A stretch of 64,000 bases of DNA, taken from NCBI GenBank assembly GCA_016705005.1, contig JADIZB010000019.1:83787-147786 (forward strand), given 5' to 3'. The notes under the pieces are model-generated. The model was not told the origin of the DNA, searched no databases, and worked only from the letters and a program-made list of their open reading frames with translations. Shown here in pieces: positions 45,720 through 55,516 of the stretch. A program made the translations under genes and the position numbers. Numbering within the stretch: the stretch's first letter is position 1; every line of letters starts with the position of its first letter. This stretch comes from Bacteroidales bacterium. Lineage in GTDB: Bacteria > Bacteroidota > Bacteroidia > Bacteroidales > Lentimicrobiaceae.

Positions 45720-47355
45720 ATGAATATGAAAAGAAAAAGAAACCTTTATAGCCCGCTTTCCTTTACCCTTTTGGTTACCCTGGGCGTTATGTATATGGCT
45801 TCCTGCGAAAAAGAAGCCGATAAACCCACCTTAGATAATAAAGTCGTACTTGCCTTAACCACAGTGGGTAGCCAGGATATTTTAATAGTAATGTCTCAAG
45901 CAAGCTTATAGCCAAACCGGAGGCCAAACCCTTACCGACCATGGGTTTTGCTATGCCACTGCTCCAAATCCTGACTTGAATGATTCGGTAAAAAGCCTCG
46001 GCAAACGAACCGAAGAAGGCAATTTTCAGCGGAACTCACCAATCTTGAGGACAATAAAAAGTATTATTTTCGCGCCTATGCCTCTTTCGCCGGGGGTACC
46101 CTTTATGCTGAACAAAAGGAGATAACCACCCTGGAAAGCAGGCAAACCCCGCATCAGCACCTCCCCATTAAGCGACATCACCAACCTCTGCTGTTTGTGG
46201 CGGTACCATCGAAAGCGACAGCGGCTATGCCATTACTGCCAGCGGCATTTGCTGGGATACCGACAACCAGTTTAACGAAACCCAATGTTTGGGTAAGGCA
46301 ACGAATATATCGGGAAATACGAACTTCAGTCTGAATATTACCGAACTCACAGAAGGAACCACTTACTATGTTAAAGCCTATGCCACTAATTTAAAAGGGA
46401 CTAGCTACGGAACCGAGGAGAGATATACCACCTTAGTCATTACATTACCCAATGTGATTTTATCGTCTATTACTAATCCAACATCAAATTCAGCAATCGG
46501 TTGTGGTAATGTGACTTTTACCGGCAATGCCATGGTAACTAAAAGGGGTGTTTGCTGGAATATTAACGGTAACCCAACCTTACAAAACTGTCTGGGATTC
46601 ACTGAAGATGGAATGGGTACCGGTTCTTTTACCAGCATTATCTCAGGCCTTTCAGCATCCACAACTTATTATGTTAGGGCTTATGCCACCAATAGCAATG
46701 GTGTGGCTTATAGCGAAGATGATATAGGTTTTACTACCCTTGAACCATGGTTAGGTGGAAACTCGTCTACTTTAAACCACATTGCAGGTATGGTGGCTCA
46801 GTAACCAAATCAGTAAATTATGGTACAATACAATCCAACTTAACCGGAAATAGTAAATGCTGGATTACTCAAAACCTAGGTGCAGATCGTCAGGCAACTT
46901 CATCCACAGATGCCACTGAAGCCTCGGCCGGCTGGTACTGGCAGTTTAACCGGAAGCAGGGATTTAAGCATGATGGAAGCACCCGCACCCCGAATATTAC
47001 CTGGATAAGTAGCTTCAATGAAAGCAGCGACTGGCTGCCGGCAAACGACCCGTGTACCCTATTGCTGGGCAGCGGCTGGCGCCTGCCTACCGGATCCGAA
47101 TGGGAGACTGTCGATGCTACCAGTGGTTGGGACAATTACCTCGAAACTTTTGCTTTCTATTTAAAATTACATGCTGCAGGTCACTTATTTAGCATAGGCG
47201 GTTCGCTTATTTTCTGCGGTTCAGAAGGCTATTACTGGAGTAGTTCCCCTTACAGTCCTGGCAATGGCAGTTACCTTTACTTCGGTAGTAGTTTCAGCTA
47301 CATGAATTACAACGAAAAGGCAAACGGAAATAGTGTCCGCTGCCTCAGAGACTGA
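45720..47355 (+). pseudogene. FISUMP lipoprotein locus 1, frameshifted
   Basis: Lipoprotein start (MASC followed by EKEADKP), then Fn3-like units and a C-terminal FISUMP domain. The frame breaks near 45890, 46030, 46170 and 46745. Reconstructed order: GFCYATAPNPDLNDSVKSLG, GYAITASGICWDTDNQFNET, TYYVKAYATNLKGTSYG, a second unit (RGVCWNINGNPTLQNC), then the FISUMP domain. First of four tandem paralogous loci with near-identical repeats. Confidence 0.65.
46747..47355 (+). CDS. FISUMP domain, open part of locus 1
   Basis: The true frame from about 46800 reads SVNYGTIQSNLTGNSKCWIT, then ASAGWYWQFNRKQGFKHDG, GWRLPTGSEWE, GYYWSSSPYSPGNGSYLYFG and the end VRCLRD. This is the FISUMP domain (Fibrobacter succinogenes major paralogous domain), about 180 residues. 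The apparent start at 46747 is not the protein's start; it continues the lipoprotein from 45720. Confidence 0.7.
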   Translation: MVRWKLVYFKPHCRYGGSVTKSVNYGTIQSNLTGNSKCWITQNLGADRQATSSTDATEASAGWYWQFNRKQGFKHDGSTRTPNITWISSFNESSDWLPANDPCTLLLGSGWRLPTGSEWETVDATSGWDNYLETFAFYLKLHAAGHLFSIGGSLIFCGSEGYYWSSSPYSPGNGSYLYFGSSFSYMNYNEKANGNSVRCLRD

Positions 47356-47450
47356 AGGGGATTGGTTGATTAGCGGATGCAATGATTAGCAGATTATGAG
47401 ATTGTTGGTTCACAACACTGACTAACCTTTTAAGAAAATATAGGTTAAAA

Positions 47451-48527
47451 ATGAAGAATCGCTTTGATATTTGGGTTTGGGTGATTGTAGTATTTGGTCC
47501 CCTGCTATATGTTACTTGTGAAAAGGATGCCGATAAACCCAGCGGCAATAGTAAAGTCATACTTTCTCCAACTACAATAGGTAGCCTTGGTTATTTTACT
47601 GTGAATGTCATAAGCAGCATAACCCAAATCGGAGGCCAAACCATTACCGACCATGGTTTTTGCTATGCCACATCCCCAAACCCTGACATTAACTCCACTG
47701 TAAAAAGTCTGCAACGCACCGAACCAGGTGTTTTTTCAGCGGAACTCAACAATCTTGAAGACAATAAAAAATACTACATCCGGGCCTATGCCACCATTGC
47801 TGGGGTTACTCTCTATGCTGAGCAGAAAGAAATTTCCACCCTGAAAGCCGGCAAACCCCGCATCAGCACTTCCACATTAAGCGACATCACACTAACCTCT
47901 GCTATATGTGGCGGAGAAATCGAAAGCGACAGTGGCTATGCCATTACCACCAGTGGCATCTGCTGGGATATTGATAGTCAATTTAATGAAAATCAATGCC
48001 TTGGTAAGACAGTCAACACCAGTGGGAATATAACTTATATGATGAATATTGAAGGGCTGACCGAAGGAACGAATTACTTTGTTAAAGCTTACGCAACCAA
48101 CCAGAAAGGAACAGGGTATGGGGAAATCAGGCAATTCTCAACTGTTCCGGTTACGATTCCAGATGTTACAACAGCGAATATTACCAACCCGACAACCAAT
48201 TCAGCTACCGGTGGCGGTAGTGTAAGCAATGCAGGGAATGCAACGGTAACTGCCCGGGGCGTTTGCTGGAATACGACAGGTAACCCTACCCTGCAAAATT
48301 GTATCAATTTTACCACCAATGGAAATGGGACAGGTTCTTTTACCAGCAACATTACCGGCCTTATCGATGGAGTTACTTATTACGTAAAAGCCTTTGCCTC
48401 CAATGTTAAAGGCACAGGATATGGAACTCAGGTTAACTTTACCACCATGGCTATTACATTGCCAATTGTTACAACTACGGCCATCACAAACCCGACAACA
48501 AATTCGGCTACCGGTGGCAGAATGTAA
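47451..48527 (+). CDS. FISUMP lipoprotein locus 2, N-terminal part
   Basis: 358 residues in one frame: lipoprotein start (LLYVTC followed by EKDADKPSG), an N-terminal unit (GGQTITDHGFCYATSPNPDI), a degenerate unit, and two clear Fn3-like units with VTARGVCWNTTGNPTLQNC and TYYVKAFASNVKGTGYG. The frame ends falsely at TGGRM, where a base is lost near 48520; the protein continues at 48528-49661. Confidence 0.75.
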   Translation: MKNRFDIWVWVIVVFGPLLYVTCEKDADKPSGNSKVILSPTTIGSLGYFTVNVISSITQIGGQTITDHGFCYATSPNPDINSTVKSLQRTEPGVFSAELNNLEDNKKYYIRAYATIAGVTLYAEQKEISTLKAGKPRISTSTLSDITLTSAICGGEIESDSGYAITTSGICWDIDSQFNENQCLGKTVNTSGNITYMMNIEGLTEGTNYFVKAYATNQKGTGYGEIRQFSTVPVTIPDVTTANITNPTTNSATGGGSVSNAGNATVTARGVCWNTTGNPTLQNCINFTTNGNGTGSFTSNITGLIDGVTYYVKAFASNVKGTGYGTQVNFTTMAITLPIVTTTAITNPTTNSATGGRM

Positions 48528-48592
48528 ACAACGCAGGAAATGCAACGGTTATTGCCCGGGGTGTATGCTGGAATACGACAGGTAACCCTACC

Positions 48593-49528
48593 ATGCAAAA
48601 TTGTATCAATTTTACCACCAATGGAAATGGAACAGGTTCCTTTTCTAGTAACATTACCGGCCTTAGCGATGGAGTTACCTATTATGTTAAAGCCTACGCC
48701 ACCAATGTTAAAGGCACAGGCTATGGAATTCAGGTTAACTTTACTTCCCTGGCTATTACTTTACCAACTGTTAACACTACAGCCATCACAAACCCGACAA
48801 CCAATTCGGCTACCGGTGGTGGTAATGTAACCGATGCAGGAAATGCAACTGTAACTGCCCGCGGTGTTTGCTGGAATACATCCGGTAATCCAACCCTGCA
48901 AAACTGCATTAATTTTACCACAAACGGACAAGGAACAGGCCCCTTTACCAGTAATATAACCGGCCTTTCCCCTTCAACTACCCATTTTATTCGGGCTTAT
49001 GCCACCAACAGCGAAGGAACAGCCTATGATACTGATGATGTAAGTTTTACTACGCTTACACCTTGCGGGGCAACCTTAAGTATAACCCATACTGCTGGCA
49101 CTGTTCCGGTAAACAAAACGGTAAATTATGGTACTGTTGAAACCAACCTCACCGGCAGCAACAAATGCTGGATTACCCAAAACCTGGGTGCCGACCACCA
49201 GGCCATCGCAGCTACCGATGCCACTGAGGCTTCAGCCGGTTGGTACTGGCAGTTTAACCGAACGCAGGGGTTTAAGCATGATGGTACAACACGAACTCCT
49301 AACACGACCTGGATTTATTCTATCAATGAAAACAGCGATTGGTTGCCAATTAACGATCCTTGCTCCCTTCTTTTGGGAATGAATGGCGCCTGCCTTCCAA
49401 AACAGAGTGGCAAAATGAAGATGTCAATGGCGGCTGGGACAACTTTAACGAAACTTTTCCTCTGTCTTAAAATTACATGCTGCTGGCTTAATTTTCAATA
49501 TCGATGTGACACTTGGCAGACGAGGTGA
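48593..49528 (+). CDS. FISUMP lipoprotein locus 2, continuation
   Basis: Two further Fn3-like units, then the FISUMP domain (VNYGTVETNLTGSNKCWITQ, ASAGWYWQFNRTQGFKHDG). The frame is lost near 49378 (GGGAATGAATGG) and the last 90 residues lie in another frame up to TRCLRD and the stop at 49661. Together with 47451-48527 it makes one protein of about 735 residues. Adjacent units are nearly identical at DNA level, indicating recent duplication. Confidence 0.7.
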   Translation: MQNCINFTTNGNGTGSFSSNITGLSDGVTYYVKAYATNVKGTGYGIQVNFTSLAITLPTVNTTAITNPTTNSATGGGNVTDAGNATVTARGVCWNTSGNPTLQNCINFTTNGQGTGPFTSNITGLSPSTTHFIRAYATNSEGTAYDTDDVSFTTLTPCGATLSITHTAGTVPVNKTVNYGTVETNLTGSNKCWITQNLGADHQAIAATDATEASAGWYWQFNRTQGFKHDGTTRTPNTTWIYSINENSDWLPINDPCSLLLGMNGACLPKQSGKMKMSMAAGTTLTKLFLCLKITCCWLNFQYRCDTWQTR

Positions 49529-49749
49529 AATTGGCTACTATTGGAGCAGCTCGCAGGATGCTACAACCACCAGTTGGTACTTGTACAACTCTATTGTCAA
49601 TACTTTTATATCAAATGACACCAAGGCACTCAGCTTTACTACCCGCTGCCTCAGAGATTGAAGGGGATTGGTTGATTAGCGGATGTGATAATTAGCAGAT
49701 TTAAAGAAATTACTAAACGATGAGTTGGATGACTTTTAATTTACATGTT

Positions 49750-51378
49750 ATGAAGGCAAATGGTAATATACCTAACTGGATTGTTTTTGGGGTAATCATT
49801 TTCGCTATTCCGTTTCTTTTTGTTACTTGTGAAAAGGAAGCTGATAACCCAACTAGCAATAATAAGATCGAACTTAATTCAACCACAGCGGGTAACCCGG
49901 GATATTTTTCGGTTAATGTATCATGCAGTATAACCCGGATTGGAGGCCAAACAATTACCGACCATGGTTTTTGTTGCGCTACTGCCCCAAACCCTGACAT
50001 TAACTCCACTGTAAAAAGTCTTGGTAAACGCACCGAACCAGGTGTTTTTTCAGCGGAACTCAACAATCTTGAAGACAATAAAAAATACTACATCCGGGCC
50101 TATGCCACCATTGCTGGGGTTCCTCATGCTGAGCAGAAAGAAATTTCCACCCTGAAAGCCGGCAAACCCCGCATCAGCACTTCATATTGAGTGACATCAC
50201 ACTAAACTCTGCTATATGGCGGAGAAATCGAAAGCGACAGTGGCTATGCTGCTACCGCCAGTGGCATCTGCTGGGATACCGATAACGAGTTTAATGAAAA
50301 CCAATGCCTTGGAAAGGCAATAAATAACAGTGGAAATACAACATTTAGTTTAAATATTATAGAGTTGACTGAAGGAAACTCTTATTATGTCAAAGCTTAC
50401 GCGACCAACCAAAAAGGAACTGGATATGGAGTAGTTAGACAATTTTATACCATTACTTCAACTCTTCCAACAGTAACAACGAATGAGGTGACTGAAATAA
50501 CTCATAATTCAGCTATTTGCGGTGGCAATGTTACTAATGGAGGTGGTTCAACTGTAACCGCCAGAGGAGTCATCTGGGACACTACCAGCAATCCAACCCT
50601 TCAAAACAACATCAATTATACATTTGATTGGCAGGGTTTAGGCTCTTTTACCAATATTCTTGGATACCTTATACCCGCTACTAAGTATTATGTGAGGGCT
50701 TATGCAACCAATAGTGAGGGTACTGCTTATGCAAACAATATAGAAAGTTTTACCACTTTTTCATCTCCCTGGGTCTGTGGTACTTCTTTATCTATAATGC
50801 ACACAAGTGGAACAGTCGCTCCGGTTGATAAAACCGTGAATTATAGTACTGTTGAAACCAATCTTTCTGGAAGTAATAAATGCTGGATTACCCAAAACCT
50901 GGGTTCTGACCACCAGGCAACCTCAGCCACCGATAACACTGAAGCCTCGGCCGGCTGGTACTGGCAGTTTAACCGAACGCAGGGGTTTAAGCATGATGGT
51001 ACAACACGAACTCCTAACACGACCTGGATTACCTCCATCAATGAAAATAGCGACTGGCTGCCGGCATCCGACCCCTGTGCCCTTCTGCTGGGCAGTGACT
51101 GGCGCCTGCCCACCAAAACCGAATGGGAAACCGCCTATGCCAACGGGGGGTGGGGCAACTCCAACGAAACCTTTCCATCGATTTTAAAATTACATGCTGC
51201 TGGCAACCTGTACTACGGCGATGGTTCGCTCGGCTACCGCGGTGGTGTCGGTATCTACATGAGTAGTTCGCAATACAACTACAACAACCACTGGTACCTG
51301 TATTTCAATGATATCAACAGTGGCGTAGGAAGTGGTGGCAAGGCAAACGGCTGCTCTACCCGCTGCCTCAGAGACTGA
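49750..51378 (+). pseudogene. FISUMP lipoprotein locus 3, frameshifted
   Basis: Start MKANGN at 49750 gives a lipoprotein signal (IPFLFVTC followed by EKEADNPTS); an upstream ATG at 49720 is less likely. The N-terminal unit nearly copies locus 2. The frame breaks near 50187 (false end ISTSY); the rest continues in frame through 50365-51378. Confidence 0.65.
50365..51378 (+). CDS. FISUMP lipoprotein locus 3, main open part
   Basis: 337 residues: end of one Fn3-like unit (YYVKAYATNQKGTGYGVV), a full unit (TVTARGVIWDTTSNPTLQNN), then a complete FISUMP domain (VNYSTVETNLSGSNKCWITQ, ASAGWYWQFNRTQGFKHDG, IYMSSSQYNYNNHWYLYF, TRCLRD). This is the most intact FISUMP domain of the first three loci. 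The upstream lipoprotein part is in another frame. Confidence 0.75.
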   Translation: MTEGNSYYVKAYATNQKGTGYGVVRQFYTITSTLPTVTTNEVTEITHNSAICGGNVTNGGGSTVTARGVIWDTTSNPTLQNNINYTFDWQGLGSFTNILGYLIPATKYYVRAYATNSEGTAYANNIESFTTFSSPWVCGTSLSIMHTSGTVAPVDKTVNYSTVETNLSGSNKCWITQNLGSDHQATSATDNTEASAGWYWQFNRTQGFKHDGTTRTPNTTWITSINENSDWLPASDPCALLLGSDWRLPTKTEWETAYANGGWGNSNETFPSILKLHAAGNLYYGDGSLGYRGGVGIYMSSSQYNYNNHWYLYFNDINSGVGSGGKANGCSTRCLRD

Positions 51379-51818
51379 AGGGGATTAGCTGATTAGTTGA
51401 TTCGCAGATGTGATGATTAATGAAACGATTAATCAAAATCTTGGCTGACTTTTAAGATATTTACTATGAAGTTGAAGAGTAGCTTTTATAATTTGGTTAG
51501 TATTTGGTGATTGCTTTCGTTATTCCGTTGCTGTTTGTTACCTGCGAAAAAGACAAAGACGAGCCCACCGGCAACAACAAAGCGGAGTTGTCAAACATCG
51601 CTTCAGATACGATTTCATATACCTCTGCCTCCTTTTCAGCCAATGTGAGCAGCATAGGCGGAAACAACATTGTTGATCACGGGTTTTGCTATTCCCTGGA
51701 GACTACGCCGGATAAAAATGATTCTGTGAAAAGTCTGGGTAATCTTGCCTGAAAAGGATCTTTTCATGCAATTATTGATCACCTTCAAACCAATACAAAA
51801 TATCATATCAGGGCCTTT

Positions 51819-52547
51819 ATGACCATTCCAACCGGTACCATTTACAGTCAGGAAACAACCTTCACAACACTGAAAACGGGAAAGCCCCTGATACTGTCAG
51901 ATTCCGTCTTTTCAATAACACCTTACAGCGCACAGATCAGTGGCAGCATTTTCTCTGACAGCGGCCTGGCTGTTACAAGCCGTGGCTTGTGCTGGGGAAT
52001 CGAACCCCAACCCGATCTGTTGGATAGTACGCTGTACAGTCTGTCAGATCAGAACCATTTTATCGAAAGTATCGGCAATCTTACCAATGCAACCACCTAT
52101 TATGTACGGTCATTTGCCATCAATACCGCCGGCACTTCGTTTGGAAACGAAATCAGTTTTGTAACAAACGCCATAACTCCTTCGGTAACCATACACGATA
52201 TCACAAATATCACCACCACCTATGCCTCCGGTGGTGGCGAAGTTACCAGCGATGGCGGGGCCGCTGTTATTGGCCGGGGCTTGTGCTGGAGTACCAATGA
52301 AAACCCCACCATCTTCGGTAACCATACCACAGATGGAACCGGATCAGGTTCCTTTGTCAGCGACCTGAATGGCCTTACCCCCTCAACAACTTACTATGTC
52401 AGGGCCTGGGCCACCAACAACGCTGGCACGGCATACAGTATTCAGCTGAGTTTCGTTACAACATCCATTCCCACCATTCCGGTGGTAACAACTTCCGACA
52501 TTACCAACATTACAACGAACTATGCTCTTGGCGGGGGTCGGTACTGA
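51819..52547 (+). CDS. Fn3-like repeat segment of locus 4
   Basis: 242 residues holding one early unit (VTSRGLCWGIEPQPDLLDS) and two typical ones (VIGRGLCWSTNENPTIFGN, TYYVRAWATNNAGTAYS). It lacks a real start and stops falsely at GGGRY after a lost base. The repeats are probably spacer or adhesive domains that hold the FISUMP head away from the cell. Confidence 0.6.
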   Translation: MTIPTGTIYSQETTFTTLKTGKPLILSDSVFSITPYSAQISGSIFSDSGLAVTSRGLCWGIEPQPDLLDSTLYSLSDQNHFIESIGNLTNATTYYVRSFAINTAGTSFGNEISFVTNAITPSVTIHDITNITTTYASGGGEVTSDGGAAVIGRGLCWSTNENPTIFGNHTTDGTGSGSFVSDLNGLTPSTTYYVRAWATNNAGTAYSIQLSFVTTSIPTIPVVTTSDITNITTNYALGGGRY

Positions 52548-52617
52548 GTGATGGAGGTTCAACTGTCCTCACACGGGGGTATGCTGGAGTACTTCCCAGA
52601 ACCCGAATATTCTCGGG

Positions 52618-54213
52618 ATGCACACAACTAATGGCAGCGGGACCGGCACTTTCACCAGCGGATTGACCGGCCTTACCGAAGGAACTACCTACTATGCAAG
52701 GGCATACGCCACCAACAGCATAGGCACAGCTTACGGGAATCAGGTTTCCTTTACCACTGCCAATGTACATACCATACCAACTGTTATCACAACTTCCATT
52801 ACCTCTGTTACAAGCAGCACCGCCGTTTCCGGAGGAAATGTAACCAGTACCGGAGGTGATGCGGTAACTGCGAGGGGGGTATGCTGGAGTACTTCCCAAA
52901 ACCCCACCATTGCCGGGAATCATACCACCGATGGTAGTGGTAGCGGATCATTCATCAGCAACCTCAGTGGGCTGAATGCATCTACCACCTATTATGTAAG
53001 GGCTTACGCCACCAACATCAGCGGAACAGCTTACGGTGAACAAAAGAGTTTTGTAACATCGGCTCCGCCTGTATTGCCGACACTGGTCACGGCCAATGTC
53101 AGTTCTGTGACCACCAACAGCGCCTTGTGCGGAGGAAACATCACCAATGATGGCGGAGCGACAATCACCGCCCGCGGGGTTTGCTGGAGTACAAGCCAGA
53201 ACCCGACCATCGTTAACAGTCACACAACCGATGGTACAGGCACCGGAAGCTATTCAAGCAACATTACTGGTCTCGCTGCCGGAACAACCTATTATGCAAG
53301 GGCCTATGCAACCAACAGTGCCGGAACGGCGTATGGCGGCCAGCAATCCTTTACCACCACCACAAACATCACCACGCCAGTCGTAACCACTGCTGAAGCA
53401 ACGGCCATTACAGGCACTTCAGCAACCAGCGGTGGCAATGTGACCAGCAGCGGGGGTGCTACTGTAACGGCGAGGGGAATTTGCTGGAGTACCAGTCAGA
53501 ATCCTACCATTTTCGGCAGCCATACCAACGATGGCAGTGGTACCGGGTCTTTCATCAGTTCCCTGTCGGGCCTGAGCCCCTTAACCACCTATTACATCAG
53601 GGCGTATGCCACAAACAGCGCGGGAACAGCCTATGGAAGCCAGGAAAGTTTTACAACCACGGTTAATATCACGGTACCAACGGTCACAACGGCAGCGATA
53701 ACCGAAATCGGGCCAAACACCGCAACTGGTGGCGGCAATGTTACAGCCAGTGGTGGCGCAACGGTAACAGCACGGGGCGTTTGCTGGAGTACAAACCAAA
53801 ATCCTACGCTCAGCGATGCCTTTACCTCCGATGGCAGCGGAACCGGTGCGTTTATAAGCAATATTACCGGACTCAACCCGGCAACAACCTATTACGTAAG
53901 GGCGTATGCCAACAATGTGGAAGGTACTGCCTACGGGAACCAACAGAGTTTTGTTACAAGCGATCAGATAAGCTGCAATGGGTTTACCCTTACCCACATG
54001 GCCGGAAGTGTAGCCCCGGTAACGAAAACTGTAACTTATGGTGTCACCTTAACAGACCTCTCAGGCGAAACAAAATGCTGGATTACACAGAATCTGGGGC
54101 TGATCATCAGGCAACTTCAGCGACCGATGACACAGAGTCTTCTGCTGGTTGGTATTGGCAGTTTAACTTACAACAAGGGTATATGCATAATGGATCTAAT
54201 CGGATTCCAATGA
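52618..54213 (+). CDS. Fn3-like repeat array of locus 4
   Basis: 531 residues with about five Fn3-like units of ~95-100 residues. Each has a VTARGVCWSTSQNPT strand, a DGxGxGSF turn and TTYYVRAYATNxxGTAYG before the linker. The first units of the FISUMP domain follow (CWITQNLG), after which one lost G changes frame and the FISUMP continues at 54100-54600. The apparent start is internal. Confidence 0.65.
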   Translation: MHTTNGSGTGTFTSGLTGLTEGTTYYARAYATNSIGTAYGNQVSFTTANVHTIPTVITTSITSVTSSTAVSGGNVTSTGGDAVTARGVCWSTSQNPTIAGNHTTDGSGSGSFISNLSGLNASTTYYVRAYATNISGTAYGEQKSFVTSAPPVLPTLVTANVSSVTTNSALCGGNITNDGGATITARGVCWSTSQNPTIVNSHTTDGTGTGSYSSNITGLAAGTTYYARAYATNSAGTAYGGQQSFTTTTNITTPVVTTAEATAITGTSATSGGNVTSSGGATVTARGICWSTSQNPTIFGSHTNDGSGTGSFISSLSGLSPLTTYYIRAYATNSAGTAYGSQESFTTTVNITVPTVTTAAITEIGPNTATGGGNVTASGGATVTARGVCWSTNQNPTLSDAFTSDGSGTGAFISNITGLNPATTYYVRAYANNVEGTAYGNQQSFVTSDQISCNGFTLTHMAGSVAPVTKTVTYGVTLTDLSGETKCWITQNLGLIIRQLQRPMTQSLLLVGIGSLTYNKGICIMDLIGFQ

Positions 54214-54598
54214 CTGTTTGGATTACAAACATTAATGAAGATTCAGACTGGCAAATACTTAATGACCCATGTTTACTTTTGCTGGGGAACAACTGGCGCA
54301 TCCCAACTTATACCGAATGGAGTAATGCTGATAATAATGGGGGATGGGACAATTACAATGATGCATACAATTCAGAGTTGAAAATGCATGCTGCAGGGTA
54401 TCTGTATGGAACCTATGGTTCTCTTGATGCCCGCGGTTTTGGAGGCTTGTATTGGAGTAGCAAGCAAGAAAGCAACACTCAAAGCTGGAGTTTGTACTTT
54501 TATGACAATATTAGCACCACTGGAAATACCCACAAAAGATCAGGCTTTGCCCCTACGATGCTTAGTGGTGGGACAGGATCCGGGGTTCGCTTCCATCC

Positions 54599-55492
54599 GT
54601 GACTACTGCAAGTACTAATAATATCTCTTCAAATTCTGCAATCAGTGGTGGTAATGTAACCAATGACGGAGGCGCAACAGTTACTGCACGTGGTGTCTGC
54701 TACAGCACAAGCCAAAATCCAACACTGAGTGATAGTTATACTTCAGATGGGAGTGGAATGGGTTCATTTATCAGCAATATCAGCGGACTAAACCCTTCAA
54801 CAACTTATTATGTAAGGGCTTACGGAACAAACAGTATTGGGACCGCTTACGGTAATGAAGAAAGTTTTACCACTACATCAGGATTTGCATGTGACAACAG
54901 CCTTACCATCAATCATATAGCAGGTAAGGTTGCCCCTGTAAGCAAAACCGTAACATACAGCACTGTAGAAACAGATCTGACCGGAAGTAACAAATGCTGG
55001 ATTACTCAGAATTTAGGAGCAGAGCACCAGGCTACCTCTGCAACGGATGACACTGAAGCATCTGCGGGGTGGTACTGGCAGTTTAACAGGAAGCAAGGGT
55101 ATAAACATGATGGAACTACACGAACACCCAATACTAACTGGATAACAAGCATAAACGAGAATACTGATTGGCAGAGCAATAATGACCCTTGCTTGAGTTT
55201 ATTAGGCTCAGGATGGCGTATTCCAACCAGATATGAATGGGAGAATACAGATTTAAATGGTGGTTGGGACAATCTAAATGAAACATTTTCATCCATCCTA
55301 AAACTGCATGCATCAGGACGTCTGAATTATATTGACGGCTCTATAGAAGAAAGAGGATTTTACGGAAATTTATTTAGTATTACTCAGAATGATAATGAAT
55401 TAGGGTTCAGTCTCTACTATTATACTGGTACTTGTAATGTAGGTGCTTCTTTAAAATCATATGCTTTCCCTATAAGATGCATTAAAGATTGA
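54599..55492 (+). CDS. Fn3-like unit plus second FISUMP domain of locus 4
   Basis: 297 residues: one Fn3-like unit (VTARGVCYSTSQNPTLSDSY) and a FISUMP domain (VTYSTVETDLTGSNKCWITQ, ASAGWYWQFNRKQGYKHDG, GWRIPTRYEWEN) ending IRCIKD. There is no signal peptide and the GTG start lies in a linker (SLPSVTTAST), so it continues the upstream frame and is not a separate gene. The variable C-terminal half differs most from the other FISUMP copies. Confidence 0.6.
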   Translation: MTTASTNNISSNSAISGGNVTNDGGATVTARGVCYSTSQNPTLSDSYTSDGSGMGSFISNISGLNPSTTYYVRAYGTNSIGTAYGNEESFTTTSGFACDNSLTINHIAGKVAPVSKTVTYSTVETDLTGSNKCWITQNLGAEHQATSATDDTEASAGWYWQFNRKQGYKHDGTTRTPNTNWITSINENTDWQSNNDPCLSLLGSGWRIPTRYEWENTDLNGGWDNLNETFSSILKLHASGRLNYIDGSIEERGFYGNLFSITQNDNELGFSLYYYTGTCNVGASLKSYAFPIRCIKD

Positions 55493-55516
55493 TCTATTTG
55501 ATAACGGATAGCTAAC

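Larger units (their letters stand above)
51466..55492 (+). pseudogene. FISUMP lipoprotein locus 4, long and frameshifted
   Basis: Start MKLKSSFYNLVSIW at 51466; a lost G near 51508 (TTTGGTGATT where TTTGGGTGATT is expected) hides the lipoprotein signal VIPLLFVTC followed by EKDKDEPTG. About ten Fn3-like units follow, then a FISUMP domain, another Fn3-like unit and a second FISUMP domain ending IRCIKD at 55492. Breaks are seen near 51508, 51750, 52540, 54100 (one lost G in CTGGGGCTG) and 54560-54590. If read through, this is one protein of over 1300 residues with two FISUMP domains; it may also be two genes fused by recombination or assembly. Confidence 0.55.

Noticed and set aside
47451..54213. 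CRISPR array suggested by many regularly spaced similar blocks
   Set aside because: The repeats are about 300 bases, keep a reading frame and encode Fn3-like domains; there are no short identical repeats or cas genes.
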